Shown here: piece after piece, positions 9,214 to 16,961 of the stretch
Layout: each line of letters starts with the position of its first letter
Numbering within the stretch: the first letter of the stretch is position 1
Source of the DNA: Vibrio ouci
GTDB taxonomy: Bacteria; Pseudomonadota; Gammaproteobacteria; Enterobacterales; Vibrionaceae
Length of the DNA stretch: 64,000 nt
Direction: 5' to 3'
Assembly (NCBI RefSeq): GCF_004551525.1
Contig: NZ_SATR01000002.1
Coordinates: 1-64,000 of the forward strand
The notes under the pieces: generated by a model
Told to the model about the DNA's origin: nothing
Databases searched by the model: none
Seen by the model: the letters and a program-made list of their open reading frames with translations, nothing else
Translations under genes and position numbers: made by a program

Positions 9214-9903
9214 TCATGAAAACTCATTTAACAAAGTCATGACCTTACCACCAAATATGCGAAAGTGGACATCATATTTATCGCTAAAATGGATACCGAT
9301 AAAGCTACGTGTAATTCGCAAGCTAATTATTTGCTGTTTGGAGGAAAAGTAGGTCACTTCGGAGTCTAAGAAGTTTATATATTGACGAACTTCACGGAAG
9401 AGAGCTTTGAAGAGACTTTCCTTAGCAGAAAATAATATAGAGAGAAGCATAGAACGTGGTAAGGGAGCCGATTTTAGAAGCTCATTTTCCTTAGGACTCA
9501 TGAGTAGCGGCTCTATGTCATTGCACTGGTGTTCACTCATAATGTTTTCAATGTCTAATCCGACAATAACATCGGTTTTTTTATTCTTAACTAACGAAAT
9601 AGCAATCGAGTCGGTATGAGAAATGGCGCCAATGATCTCCTTAGGCCAAACCGGTTCTCGGAACCTGCCAATAGGGATATCAACATGTCTAGAAAATTGA
9701 ATAGCTCTTAGTGCATCTCGAGCGGCTAATCTACCTGCAAGAAACTCTGCTTGACGTTTTGTGACAGAAGTTTCAATAGATTTTGGAATTGCTACTTCTT
9801 GCTGAGCATAATCTGATATAGAAAAAAGTTTGATATCATAATGCCTTACTTGGATGGTTTCGCTTCCAATGTCATATGTCTCCTTATGAGAGGCAAAATT
9901 CAT
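9214..9903 (-). CDS. Phosphopantetheinyl transferase (EntD/Sfp-like)
   Basis: 229 residues. It carries the signature motifs of 4'-phosphopantetheinyl transferases: GAISHTDSIAIS (about residues 92-103), VGLDIE (about 115-120, the Mg-binding acidic pair) and FSAKESLFKAL (about 158-168). The upstream RQAEFLAGRLAARDAL segment is typical of the EntD/VibD branch. It should convert the carrier protein at 11543-11788 to its holo form by adding the CoA-derived arm to Ser36. It is the last gene of the minus-strand operon, about 130 bases past the adenylation gene. Its base composition is clearly more AT-rich than the adenylation, carrier and condensation genes, suggesting a different origin. Confidence 0.88.
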   Translation of the reverse strand: MNFASHKETYDIGSETIQVRHYDIKLFSISDYAQQEVAIPKSIETSVTKRQAEFLAGRLAARDALRAIQFSRHVDIPIGRFREPVWPKEIIGAISHTDSIAISLVKNKKTDVIVGLDIENIMSEHQCNDIEPLLMSPKENELLKSAPLPRSMLLSILFSAKESLFKALFREVRQYINFLDSEVTYFSSKQQIISLRITRSFIGIHFSDKYDVHFRIFGGKVMTLLNEFS

Positions 9904-10031
9904 AAATCTCTGTCCATTTCACGTTTTAAAATGTGCTTTCTGAGTCCATACTCGAAGCACGACACTTAGTTTTGATATGGCTTGTTTCCTTGACACGCGG
10001 TGCGATGACCTTAACAAGCGATGATGATGCC

Positions 10032-11549
10032 TCACGGAGCTGCGGTAGAACGCAGCAGAGTTGATAATACCAATTTGTTGGTCTTCCCGCTGGGTAATAA
10101 CGGGAGTGAGTCGACCAGAAAGTACTGAGATGGAAGGGCAACGCTTGGTAACGACTTAGCCAACATGACTGCCAGTTCTTCCTGGCAGTCAGCGCCATCG
10201 TGTGTTTTGTAAAACAGACATAGACGTTGATCTTAGCAAATGGCACTACATTGAGCCACATTGGCGTGGTTTAAGCTAAGGTTTTCTATTTCGGACAGCT
10301 CGATTCGATGTCCGCGGATTTTGACCTGATTGTCGATTCGGGAGACGTAAACGAAATGCCCATCCTCCATTATGTGGGCGAGGTCTCCGGTCAGGTAGAC
10401 CGGTTGTTTTTCGCTTCCGGAAAGGGTGAGTTTGACAAACGATTGAGCGGTTTTGGACTCATCGTACAAATACCCCATGGCCAAACCGGAACCGGCGATG
10501 GCCAACTCGCCTTCCAGCCCGGGGAGAGTGATCGGATGGCAGGTGCTCGGATCGACGAGGTAGAAGTCTTCGCTTGGAAGGGGACGCCCGATGGGCACGG
10601 TATTGCCTTGGCGACGGCCCGCGCGCAATGCGTCTGGCGTCACTCGGAAGCACGAGCTCCATATGGTTGTCTCGGTGGGACCATACATGTTGTACAAATC
10701 AAACCCCATCTCGACCAGCTCTGTCGCCAGATTAACGGGTAGCGCTTCACCTCCGCTCAACAGTACGGTCCCCTGAGGAAAGGTAAGCCCAATCCCTGTG
10801 ATACAGGAGAGCGCCGACGGTGTGGCTTGCAGATGGGTGATGCCCTTCGTTGCCACGGTATCGTGGAGTTCAAACGGGGAGAGAAAGAGGTTAGTTTTGG
10901 ACAAGTATAAGGCCCCAGAGACCGTCAACGGCAGAAACAGTTCGACCAAGGAAATATCAAACGATAATGTGGTGTTCGCCAGAAATGTCATCTCGCTTGA
11001 GAGGTCCAACTCAGTGGTAAGATCGTTCAGTGTGGCGAATAAGGCTTGATGGCTGATCATCACGCCTTTCGGCACACCGGTAGAGCCTGATGTGAACAGT
11101 AGGTAGGCCAGTGTGTCAGGGCTGGATGACGAGGCCCCGACAGGAGGGCGCTCTGTGGCGCGAGTGAGGTCGGCGGGTGAGGCCAGCAATCCCTGTGACT
11201 GAAGGCTCTGAGTGAATGCGTCGTCGATGTCGGTGATGACGAGACTCAGTCGGTAGCTGCGGGCAATGGTTGTCAGTTTCTCGGACGGGTCGCCGGGATT
11301 GAGCGGCACATAGGTCAATCCCGCTTTCCAGATGCCTAAGGTCATCGGCAATAAGAAGACATTTCGTTGGCAATAAACCCCTACTAGGCAGGGCTCGTCG
11401 GCTCTTGGAACAGCCAATAAATGGCTGGCGACTACATCGGCGATGTGGGCCACTTCTTGGTACGTATACGTGCTGTCACCGTCGGTGATGCAGATGTTGT
11501 GGGGAAAATGACAAACACTGTCATCAAAGGTGTCGATAACCGTTAGCAT
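10032..11549 (-). pseudogene. NRPS adenylation domain, interrupted by an in-frame TAA
   Basis: From the ATG at 11549 the frame encodes a stand-alone adenylation domain: A3 LLFTSGSTGVPKG, A4 SFDISLVELF, A5 NMYGPTETTIW, A7 YLTGD and A8 QVKIRGHRIELSEIE. It hits TAA at 10233-10235 after 438 codons. The same frame then continues for 66 codons to TGA at 10032, through LPLLPSGKTNK, the A10 motif with its catalytic lysine. Read through, the product is 505 residues, a normal length. By hand alignment the pocket code is D-I-V-Q-L-G-M-I-W-(K), close to the glycine code. The start overlaps the carrier gene by 7 bases (ATGCTAA). Without A10 the enzyme should adenylate poorly or not at all. A sequencing error (for example AAA to TAA) would also explain it. 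Confidence 0.85.
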
Positions 11550-11788
11550 GGTACGTCCTCCAGAGCGCTGTCGACCAGCGACCTGAGGACAGGGTAGGTC
11601 GGTGTTTGTTGAAAGGCAGTGAACGAAAAGCGAATGTTGAACGTTTGGCAAACCGCACCGAGCATTCTGACCATGGACAGTGAGTTACCGCCGCTGTTGA
11701 TGAAGTCAACGTCCGGCCTGAACTGTTCGCTTTGCGTATGGGTCAGCCAGAGCGATTGAAGGGTAGTGTCTACTTGAGGATGGTGCAT
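11543..11788 (-). CDS. Stand-alone peptidyl/acyl carrier protein
   Basis: 81 residues with the carrier signature FINSGGNSLSMVRM; Ser36 is the predicted phosphopantetheine attachment site. The DVDFI and GGNSL spacing is that of NRPS-type carrier proteins rather than fatty-acid ACPs (which read LGxDSL). Start ATG at 11788 overlaps the upstream nucleotidyltransferase gene by 19 bases, and its end overlaps the adenylation gene by 7, so the three are translationally coupled. It is expected to hold the amino acid activated by the adenylation domain and present it to the condensation-like protein at 13480. Confidence 0.88.
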   Translation of the reverse strand: MHHPQVDTTLQSLWLTHTQSEQFRPDVDFINSGGNSLSMVRMLGAVCQTFNIRFSFTAFQQTPTYPVLRSLVDSALEDVPC

Positions 11789-12681
11789 AGGGCCTCCTTA
11801 TTGGCGGATTCAAGTGCCGAGATCTCTTGGTTTATCTGGATAGCGATGCTGAAGTTTAGGTAGTCTTCAAGTGCGATTTGGTAGAAATCGTCAATCAGAG
11901 CGGACACAGACGTAATGGCCCCCGTTAGATCCTTGAGCGTCATCGGGGCATCGTCGGTGAACAAGGCAAGCATCCGTTGAAGCAAGGCCTGAGACGCCGT
12001 GCTCAGTGGCCCATTGCGGTGCAGATGTTGCGCTTTCTTGACCCATTTGGGGCCGGTGAAACACAAGCCATTCATGGCCAAAAATGAGGAAGCAATCCGG
12101 AACACCACGCTGCGGAGCATCGAGAGGCAGAAAGGACCATTGTCCCTCGCATGTAGGGCATCGTTAAATTCTTGCAGAGCCAAAGTACAGTGACGAATGG
12201 CGCTAAAGAGCTCCAAATCGCCGGATTGGAGATGATCGAACTCTAGCTGACCTTGCAGTTGCCAGCCATTCTTGAGAATCGACAACACTTTGATCTCAAG
12301 GTCACTCATGTGCGTATTGCCGCTAGCTAATCCTGCGACAAGACTGGTGATGGCGTCAAGATTGACGAGGGTAATGTCAATTTCGTGCCCGTCCACTTCA
12401 CTGAAAAACTCCGCGACCATCATGCCGCCTCCGGCGCTTTGCTGCCACAGGATCCCGTCGTCAGGGTGGTAGGGGTAGCGATGAGTGCCAGTGACGATAA
12501 GATCAATATCGGAGACTGGCGTTGCAGAGCCTTGTGGGATAGAACCGACCAGGAAAATGTGCTCACTCTCGATGCCGGAAACGGCGTCGATGTAGTCTTT
12601 GAGATCGAGTCCGGTGAGTTGGGCAAAAGCGCTGAGAAACTCGTCGGGAGAAGCAGGATGAAGAAGGTGCATAGTGTCCAT
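11770..12681 (-). CDS. Nucleotidyltransferase-fold protein
   Basis: 303 residues from the ATG at 12681; an in-frame TTG at 12702 overlaps the previous gene. The N-terminal domain has the polymerase-beta-type nucleotidyltransferase motif: LVGSIPQGSATPVSDIDLIV, with G46-S47 and the metal-binding pair D58 and D60. A third acidic residue is probably in HEIDITLV. The C-terminal half is helical, as in kanamycin-type or MNT-type nucleotidyltransferases with a helical partner domain. The enzyme probably transfers NMP from an NTP to a small molecule or protein. Its place between a glycosyltransferase and a carrier protein suggests it tailors or activates a pathway intermediate. Substrate unknown. Confidence 0.7.
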   Translation of the reverse strand: MDTMHLLHPASPDEFLSAFAQLTGLDLKDYIDAVSGIESEHIFLVGSIPQGSATPVSDIDLIVTGTHRYPYHPDDGILWQQSAGGGMMVAEFFSEVDGHEIDITLVNLDAITSLVAGLASGNTHMSDLEIKVLSILKNGWQLQGQLEFDHLQSGDLELFSAIRHCTLALQEFNDALHARDNGPFCLSMLRSVVFRIASSFLAMNGLCFTGPKWVKKAQHLHRNGPLSTASQALLQRMLALFTDDAPMTLKDLTGAITSVSALIDDFYQIALEDYLNFSIAIQINQEISALESANKEALCTILK

Positions 12682-12694
12682 AAAGTGTCCATTG

Positions 12695-13483
12695 TTAGGC
12701 AAAGAGGGCGGTGGCGATTTGAGTTTCCAAATCTTTAATTGTCCAGTGAAGTTGCGCTTTCATTCGTGGATTCCGAGTGAAAAAGTGGCCGTTGGCCTCA
12801 ATTAGCTGTTGGCATTCAGCAATTCTCTTGGCGTAGTTTTCGGTATTGGTCTGTCGTTCATTGCTGTGGTCGAGGATATTGACCAATAAATCGGGGATAT
12901 GAAGCGGTAGGTAGCCGTGCGACAGGGCTCGGATAAAGAGCTCGGTGTCCTCGATATAGCGGTATTGGTCGTCAAACAGCCCCGTGTGACTCAGACACTC
13001 TTTTTTAAACGTAACCCCAAACCCGGTACCGATACTCAAGAACTCATCGAGCAGCGCCTGGTCATCGTCCTCAGAAATGGTTGGTGCGTAGACGCGAGTC
13101 ACTTGATCCCCGTTGAAGAACTTTGCACCGGTCCAACTCATGCCAATCTGGCTGTCGGTGGGCGCTAACGCACGCCAGGTTTTGCGCAGAAACTCAGGGT
13201 GACAGTGGTCGTCGTCGTCGAGAAAAGAGATGTAGTGTCCTTTTGCTGCTTGAATGCCGATATTACGTGCAAAAGCCGGTCCCCGCCCAAGGCATGAATT
13301 GATGACAGACACTCGCTGATCACTGAAGGTGTTCGGCACAATCGGTACGCTGTGGTCGTTTACGATAATGATCTCAAAGTCAGCCATGGTTTGTTTCAAG
13401 ACACTCTCGACGGAAGCCTTCAGGAGCGACAGACGATTGTAAGTTGGGATGATTACTGAAAAATTCGGCATGGGGGTCCTCAA
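12695..13483 (-). CDS. Family 2 glycosyltransferase
   Basis: 262 residues with a GT-A fold of family GT2: FSVIIPTYNRLSLL at the N-terminus, then EIIIVNDHS and the metal/nucleotide-sugar-binding ISFLDDDDH. A downstream DTELFIRAL is the usual ED-type element. There is no membrane helix, so it should be cytosolic. The ATG at 13483 overlaps the stop of the condensation-like gene (ATGA), a standard coupling arrangement. It presumably transfers a sugar to, or builds the sugar part of, the cluster product. Donor and acceptor cannot be told from sequence. Confidence 0.85.
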   Translation of the reverse strand: MRTPMPNFSVIIPTYNRLSLLKASVESVLKQTMADFEIIIVNDHSVPIVPNTFSDQRVSVINSCLGRGPAFARNIGIQAAKGHYISFLDDDDHCHPEFLRKTWRALAPTDSQIGMSWTGAKFFNGDQVTRVYAPTISEDDDQALLDEFLSIGTGFGVTFKKECLSHTGLFDDQYRYIEDTELFIRALSHGYLPLHIPDLLVNILDHSNERQTNTENYAKRIAECQQLIEANGHFFTRNPRMKAQLHWTIKDLETQIATALFA

Positions 13484-14709
13484 TCACTGGGGGTTTCAGA
13501 GCATGGGGTTACGATGGAAGCCAATTCCGTCGCCATGTTTTGTTGAATACGGTGAAGAAAAGGGATGATCTGCAGCGCCGTCTTATTCTGCTTGGCATAA
13601 TCAAGCTGGATAGTGAGGGAAGACGCAGAAAGGATCACCCCAATCCCCAAGGCGTAAATTCGCTGTGACTGATCGCCGAAGTTGGGTAAGCCCGTGGGCG
13701 TCGGCACCTCAGCCACTAAACCTTGATAATCAAATTGATTTTTGCCGTGTTCAATGATGTTTAACACCCTATTGGCGGGTGCGGATGCCGGCATCTGGCG
13801 CGGATCCAGCAACATCGCCTTGTCGATTTCTTGGCGATTCACTTGAGCGGTGGCGTTCAAGTCGGTCTGCGCGATCAGAGACAGCCGGCAGGTTTGAGAT
13901 AGCCAGCCCACAATCTCTTGCTGCTGGCGGCGGCCCGAGCAAACCAGTTCAAACTCGAACTCGGGTTGGCCAAACGTGTCATAATAGGCCATCGCCAGCA
14001 CCGACATCAGCGTCTCTTCGAGTCCCAGCCCCAAGCTAATTGCAAGCTTTAGCTGGTAATCAGGAGAGTGAAATCGAAAGCTGACGGCGCGTGTTTCGGT
14101 CTCCTGATTGAGTCCGGCCACCATCGGCTTAGGTGCCTGGCTATGAGGGGACCGCGGTTGAGAGCAGAGTGAGGGATTCTGCTGGAGATGGCGAATGAAA
14201 GAGCCTCGGGTGATCTCAGGGTGACGCGGCCGATCATGCTTCAGTTGGGCCAAACGATGAAAGAGCTCGTTGGTCAATAAAATCATGCTTTGTCTTTCGG
14301 CAACGGTATGGTGAATGAGAAAGCAGAAACGGCTGATGGAGGCGTTGTTTGTTGTGAAGGCGACAAACAACACAGGCGAGCTGAGTTGACCAAAGGAGGC
14401 TCTGATCTGTGCCAGCGCCTGATGGTGTGCTTCGTCGGTGTGCTCCGCCACAGGGATGACCTTAAAACATCGGCTAAGTATGGCTGGTCGGGTGTGGGCG
14501 GTGTAGTAACGGCCATCATCACTGATGGTAAGGGTCAATCCATCGTTATTGTTCACGATCGCCTCAATGATCTCGCCCATGGCCGATAGGGCGACGGGCG
14601 TCGATAAATGGTAGATCGGTGAGGTCAGCAGCCACTGATCCAGATCAGACACTTGTTGAGTGAGGAGGTGCCATTGCCTGGGATTCGTCGCAATCCGTTC
14701 AGATAACAT
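13480..14709 (-). CDS. Stand-alone NRPS condensation-domain-like protein
   Basis: 409 residues, slightly shorter than a usual condensation domain (about 430-450). The active-site region reads FCFLIHHTVAERQSMILLTNEL: His133-His134 align with the HHxxxDG motif, but the Asp-Gly pair is replaced by Glu138-Arg139. The second His, thought to be catalytic, is kept. Later parts (LMSVLAMAYYDTF, LVCSGR) match the C-terminal lobe. It may form an amide or ester between the carrier-bound residue and a soluble acceptor, as free-standing condensation enzymes do. Altered HHxxxDG motifs can also mark a non-condensing role. The gene starts 12 bases after the unknown gene at 14722. Confidence 0.75.
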   Translation of the reverse strand: MLSERIATNPRQWHLLTQQVSDLDQWLLTSPIYHLSTPVALSAMGEIIEAIVNNNDGLTLTISDDGRYYTAHTRPAILSRCFKVIPVAEHTDEAHHQALAQIRASFGQLSSPVLFVAFTTNNASISRFCFLIHHTVAERQSMILLTNELFHRLAQLKHDRPRHPEITRGSFIRHLQQNPSLCSQPRSPHSQAPKPMVAGLNQETETRAVSFRFHSPDYQLKLAISLGLGLEETLMSVLAMAYYDTFGQPEFEFELVCSGRRQQQEIVGWLSQTCRLSLIAQTDLNATAQVNRQEIDKAMLLDPRQMPASAPANRVLNIIEHGKNQFDYQGLVAEVPTPTGLPNFGDQSQRIYALGIGVILSASSLTIQLDYAKQNKTALQIIPFLHRIQQNMATELASIVTPCSETPSD

Positions 14710-14721
14710 GAAATATTCCGT

Positions 14722-15543
14722 TTACAATTCGTTGATGAGTTGTGATATATCGCAGTCCAAACTATGAAACTTCGATAGGTAAAAATCCAAACTTGTCCCC
14801 AGTTCATCGACTGCGGCGTGCTTGCGTTCCAGGTAACGTTTTATGCCTTCTGTGCCACACAAGTGAGCGGCGGCCAGAACCCCAGACCAACTGAGGAGCG
14901 GGGTTGCCTGGATCATGGATTGCAATTTGCTGAGACCAAAATGCTCAATAAGCACGGTTAAATGGAACTGATGTGAGGATTTGAGTATCGCGTTCTGAGC
15001 CGATGGCGTGGTCAGCGTTGAAAAGTCGGTGACGCCCTTCTTACCCGTGAACACGCCTTGCCACTCGTTAACATGTGTCACACACAAGGGCCCATAGGGT
15101 CCCTGATGAAGGCGTCGAGTAGTGCCCTTTGACCAGAGCTGCTCGTCCGCGAGGTACGAGTAGTGCTGGGGGCGCGCGGTGCTCTCGCCCGCAACGGCCA
15201 CTCGTTTAGGTTGGTAGTAGCCCAAGGTTATCATGAGTTCTTCGCCAAACTGGTAACCGACAAATCCCCAGGGGTTGATAGCCTGGTACGCCAGCGCCTG
15301 GAAAGAGTGCTGATCGCTGCCCAGAAAGGCTTGCTCTATTCCTAGATTGTGGAAAAACTCCTGAACTGTGATGGTGGCCTTCATCGGTGCCCCGGTTTGC
15401 CAATGTCGGTGTAAGCAACCGGGCCTAGCACACCGGATGTGTTGGATAACCGGTCGGTGAAAGTGCTTGCGATAGGATTCATATTGCGTTGAGTCCACAC
15501 CAGATTCAAAAGACAACAGGTGCTTGCTGAACTCATTCTCCAT
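14722..15543 (-). CDS. Unrecognised 273-residue cluster protein
   Basis: I do not recognise a characterised family. It has no signal peptide or membrane helix. A central segment (AYQAINPWGFVGYQFGEELMITLGYY) resembles a recurrent pattern, Y..N..GF.G.YQFGE..L...GYY, which I recall from hypothetical proteins that may have a lysozyme-like fold. A later INELKHHS-like start is absent, so this is not a full lytic enzyme match. The N-terminal part has a CARPGCLHRH cluster of Cys and His that might bind metal. The gene overlaps the OMP decarboxylase gene by 11 bases and is therefore co-expressed with it. Confidence 0.55.
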   Translation of the reverse strand: MENEFSKHLLSFESGVDSTQYESYRKHFHRPVIQHIRCARPGCLHRHWQTGAPMKATITVQEFFHNLGIEQAFLGSDQHSFQALAYQAINPWGFVGYQFGEELMITLGYYQPKRVAVAGESTARPQHYSYLADEQLWSKGTTRRLHQGPYGPLCVTHVNEWQGVFTGKKGVTDFSTLTTPSAQNAILKSSHQFHLTVLIEHFGLSKLQSMIQATPLLSWSGVLAAAHLCGTEGIKRYLERKHAAVDELGTSLDFYLSKFHSLDCDISQLINEL

Positions 15544-16366
15544 GATATTTCTCTCTCAAGTGCTTCATGTTGTCATGCCAAGTTTTGGCGTTCAGCTTGA
15601 CTTGTTTTAGGTAGCTGGCAAAGTCTTCAATACCGTTGACGAGCGTAATACCTCGGGAGACATTGAGCAGCAATCCTTGCCCCTCACGGGTCATGCCAGA
15701 TAGGATCACGCCTTCCAAATCGCCTCCCTGGGCACCAAACCCCGGAACCAAGAACGTGGTGTTGGGGTGTGCTTGTCTCAGCTGGGCCAGTTCCTCAAGG
15801 CAGGTTGCCCCCACGACGAACAAGCTTTGTGCTTCGTCAAACTTGGCCAACACCGCGTTAGCGATTGATTGGTATAGTTTTTCACCACTGGCGAGCAACA
15901 GATCCTGAAAGTCTTTCGAGCCGGGGTTAGAGGTTTTGACCAACACCACACAACCTCGGTCCTGGTAATCGTAGTAGGGGGCCAGAGTCTCCAGTCCCAT
16001 GTAGGGATTGAGTGTGACCGCATCGACGTCATAGCGTTCGTAAGATTCGATCGCATAATTGCTGGCGGTTGAGCCAATATCGCCTCGTTTCGAGTCCAGG
16101 ATCACCGGAATGGTCGGATACTCGGATTTAATGTAAGCGATGGTTTGTTGCAGTTGTTCTTCCTGTCCGATGGCTGCATAGTGGGCAAACTGGGGTTTGT
16201 AGGCCGCGGCATAATGATGGGTCGCATCAATGATGGCTTTGTTGTAGGTAAATATATCATCGCGAAAACCGTAATCACTCAGGATCGCCTTGTCCGGATC
16301 GAGGCCAATGCACAGAAAGGACTGTTGTTGTTGGATACGGTTGGATAGCTTTTCGTTAAATTTCAT
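15533..16366 (-). CDS. Orotidine 5'-phosphate decarboxylase homologue, long (PyrF subfamily 2) type
   Basis: 277 residues, the length of the long PyrF type rather than the roughly 230-residue enterobacterial/Vibrio housekeeping type. The GLDPD motif (residues 21-25), K57 in AAYKPQ and the catalytic D91-x-K93-x-x-D96 array in ILDSKRGDIGSTA are all present. Near the C-terminus GFGAQGGD and NVSRGI match the phosphate-binding loops. It should be able to decarboxylate OMP to UMP or a related nucleotide. It overlaps both neighbours by 11 bases, deep inside a biosynthetic operon, so it is unlikely to be the housekeeping gene. A second, unrelated-subfamily OMP decarboxylase lies at 19162. Confidence 0.88.
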   Translation of the reverse strand: MKFNEKLSNRIQQQQSFLCIGLDPDKAILSDYGFRDDIFTYNKAIIDATHHYAAAYKPQFAHYAAIGQEEQLQQTIAYIKSEYPTIPVILDSKRGDIGSTASNYAIESYERYDVDAVTLNPYMGLETLAPYYDYQDRGCVVLVKTSNPGSKDFQDLLLASGEKLYQSIANAVLAKFDEAQSLFVVGATCLEELAQLRQAHPNTTFLVPGFGAQGGDLEGVILSGMTREGQGLLLNVSRGITLVNGIEDFASYLKQVKLNAKTWHDNMKHLREKYHGE

Positions 16367-16961
16367 GTTTAATGTGGTCCAATGCTAGGTTTAATAGTTC
16401 CGCTTTCGTCATGGTGCCATCTAGGATGGAATACTGAGCGGGGAAGATGTCCAATAGCGTCTGCCTGACCGACTCCATAAACTCGATGTTTTTTTCTTCG
16501 AATTTAGCCGTGCTGCCGTCCCTCGTGCGTACTCGTTCGCACGCGACTGACGCAGGCAGATCGGTCAGGAAGGCGAAATCTTCCTCTATCACTTGAGCGT
16601 TGATTGCTTTAACAAAATCGATGTCCACCCCGCGGTGTTTGAAGTACGCCAGAGCAGAATACACATATCGGTTACAGATCACCCAGGTGCCCGATTCCAG
16701 GGCTGGTAAAATGACTTTTTCGATGTGCTCTAATCGGTCGTAAGCGGACAGTAACGCCATCGCTTCCATGCTGATCCCACGAACACCGTTATCCAGGTAG
16801 GCGCGGACATGAGGGTCATTGCGATACCGATCGGAAGGTTGTTTGGTTTGGAGAACGTCGATGCCTTGTTCCTGCAAGCAATGGGCAATCCCCTCCTCAA
16901 GGGTTGTTTTTCCTGAGCCGTCGATCCCGCAGATGACGATCAGCTTTCCTCTGTTATTCAC
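16356..16961 (-). CDS. Thymidylate-kinase-like P-loop kinase
   Basis: 201 residues. Walker A ICGIDGSGKTT (residues 10-20) is followed by the DR(Y/H)-like element CNRYVYSALAYF, where the usual Asp is Asn. A lid-like region RVRTRDGSTAKFEEK follows. Length and order match dTMP kinases, but the differences in the nucleotide-monophosphate site mean the substrate may not be dTMP. Given the two OMP decarboxylases, a pyrimidine nucleotide or analogue is the most natural guess. It overlaps the cupin gene by 8 bases and the OMP decarboxylase gene by 11. Confidence 0.82.
   Translation of the reverse strand: MNNRGKLIVICGIDGSGKTTLEEGIAHCLQEQGIDVLQTKQPSDRYRNDPHVRAYLDNGVRGISMEAMALLSAYDRLEHIEKVILPALESGTWVICNRYVYSALAYFKHRGVDIDFVKAINAQVIEEDFAFLTDLPASVACERVRTRDGSTAKFEEKNIEFMESVRQTLLDIFPAQYSILDGTMTKAELLNLALDHIKHEI

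Noticed and set aside
8982..9242. Plus-strand 86-codon gene from a TTG
   Set aside because: It overlaps the end of the PPTase gene on the other strand, has no motif and no convincing ribosome binding site.
10233..10235. Recoded stop (selenocysteine or pyrrolysine) in the adenylation gene
   Set aside because: The codon is TAA, which neither system uses. A nonsense mutation or sequencing error is simpler.
9926..10261. Separate small gene downstream of the adenylation gene
   Set aside because: It lies in a different frame from the true continuation; the frame with PSGKTNK directly continues the adenylation domain past the TAA.
10308..10742. Plus-strand 144-codon gene inside the adenylation region
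   Set aside because: It is a shadow on the complementary strand of a clear adenylation domain.
15533..16366. Housekeeping pyrF
   Set aside because: It is the long type, overlaps pathway genes on both sides and does not resemble the usual Vibrio pyrF; still, absence of another copy was not checked.
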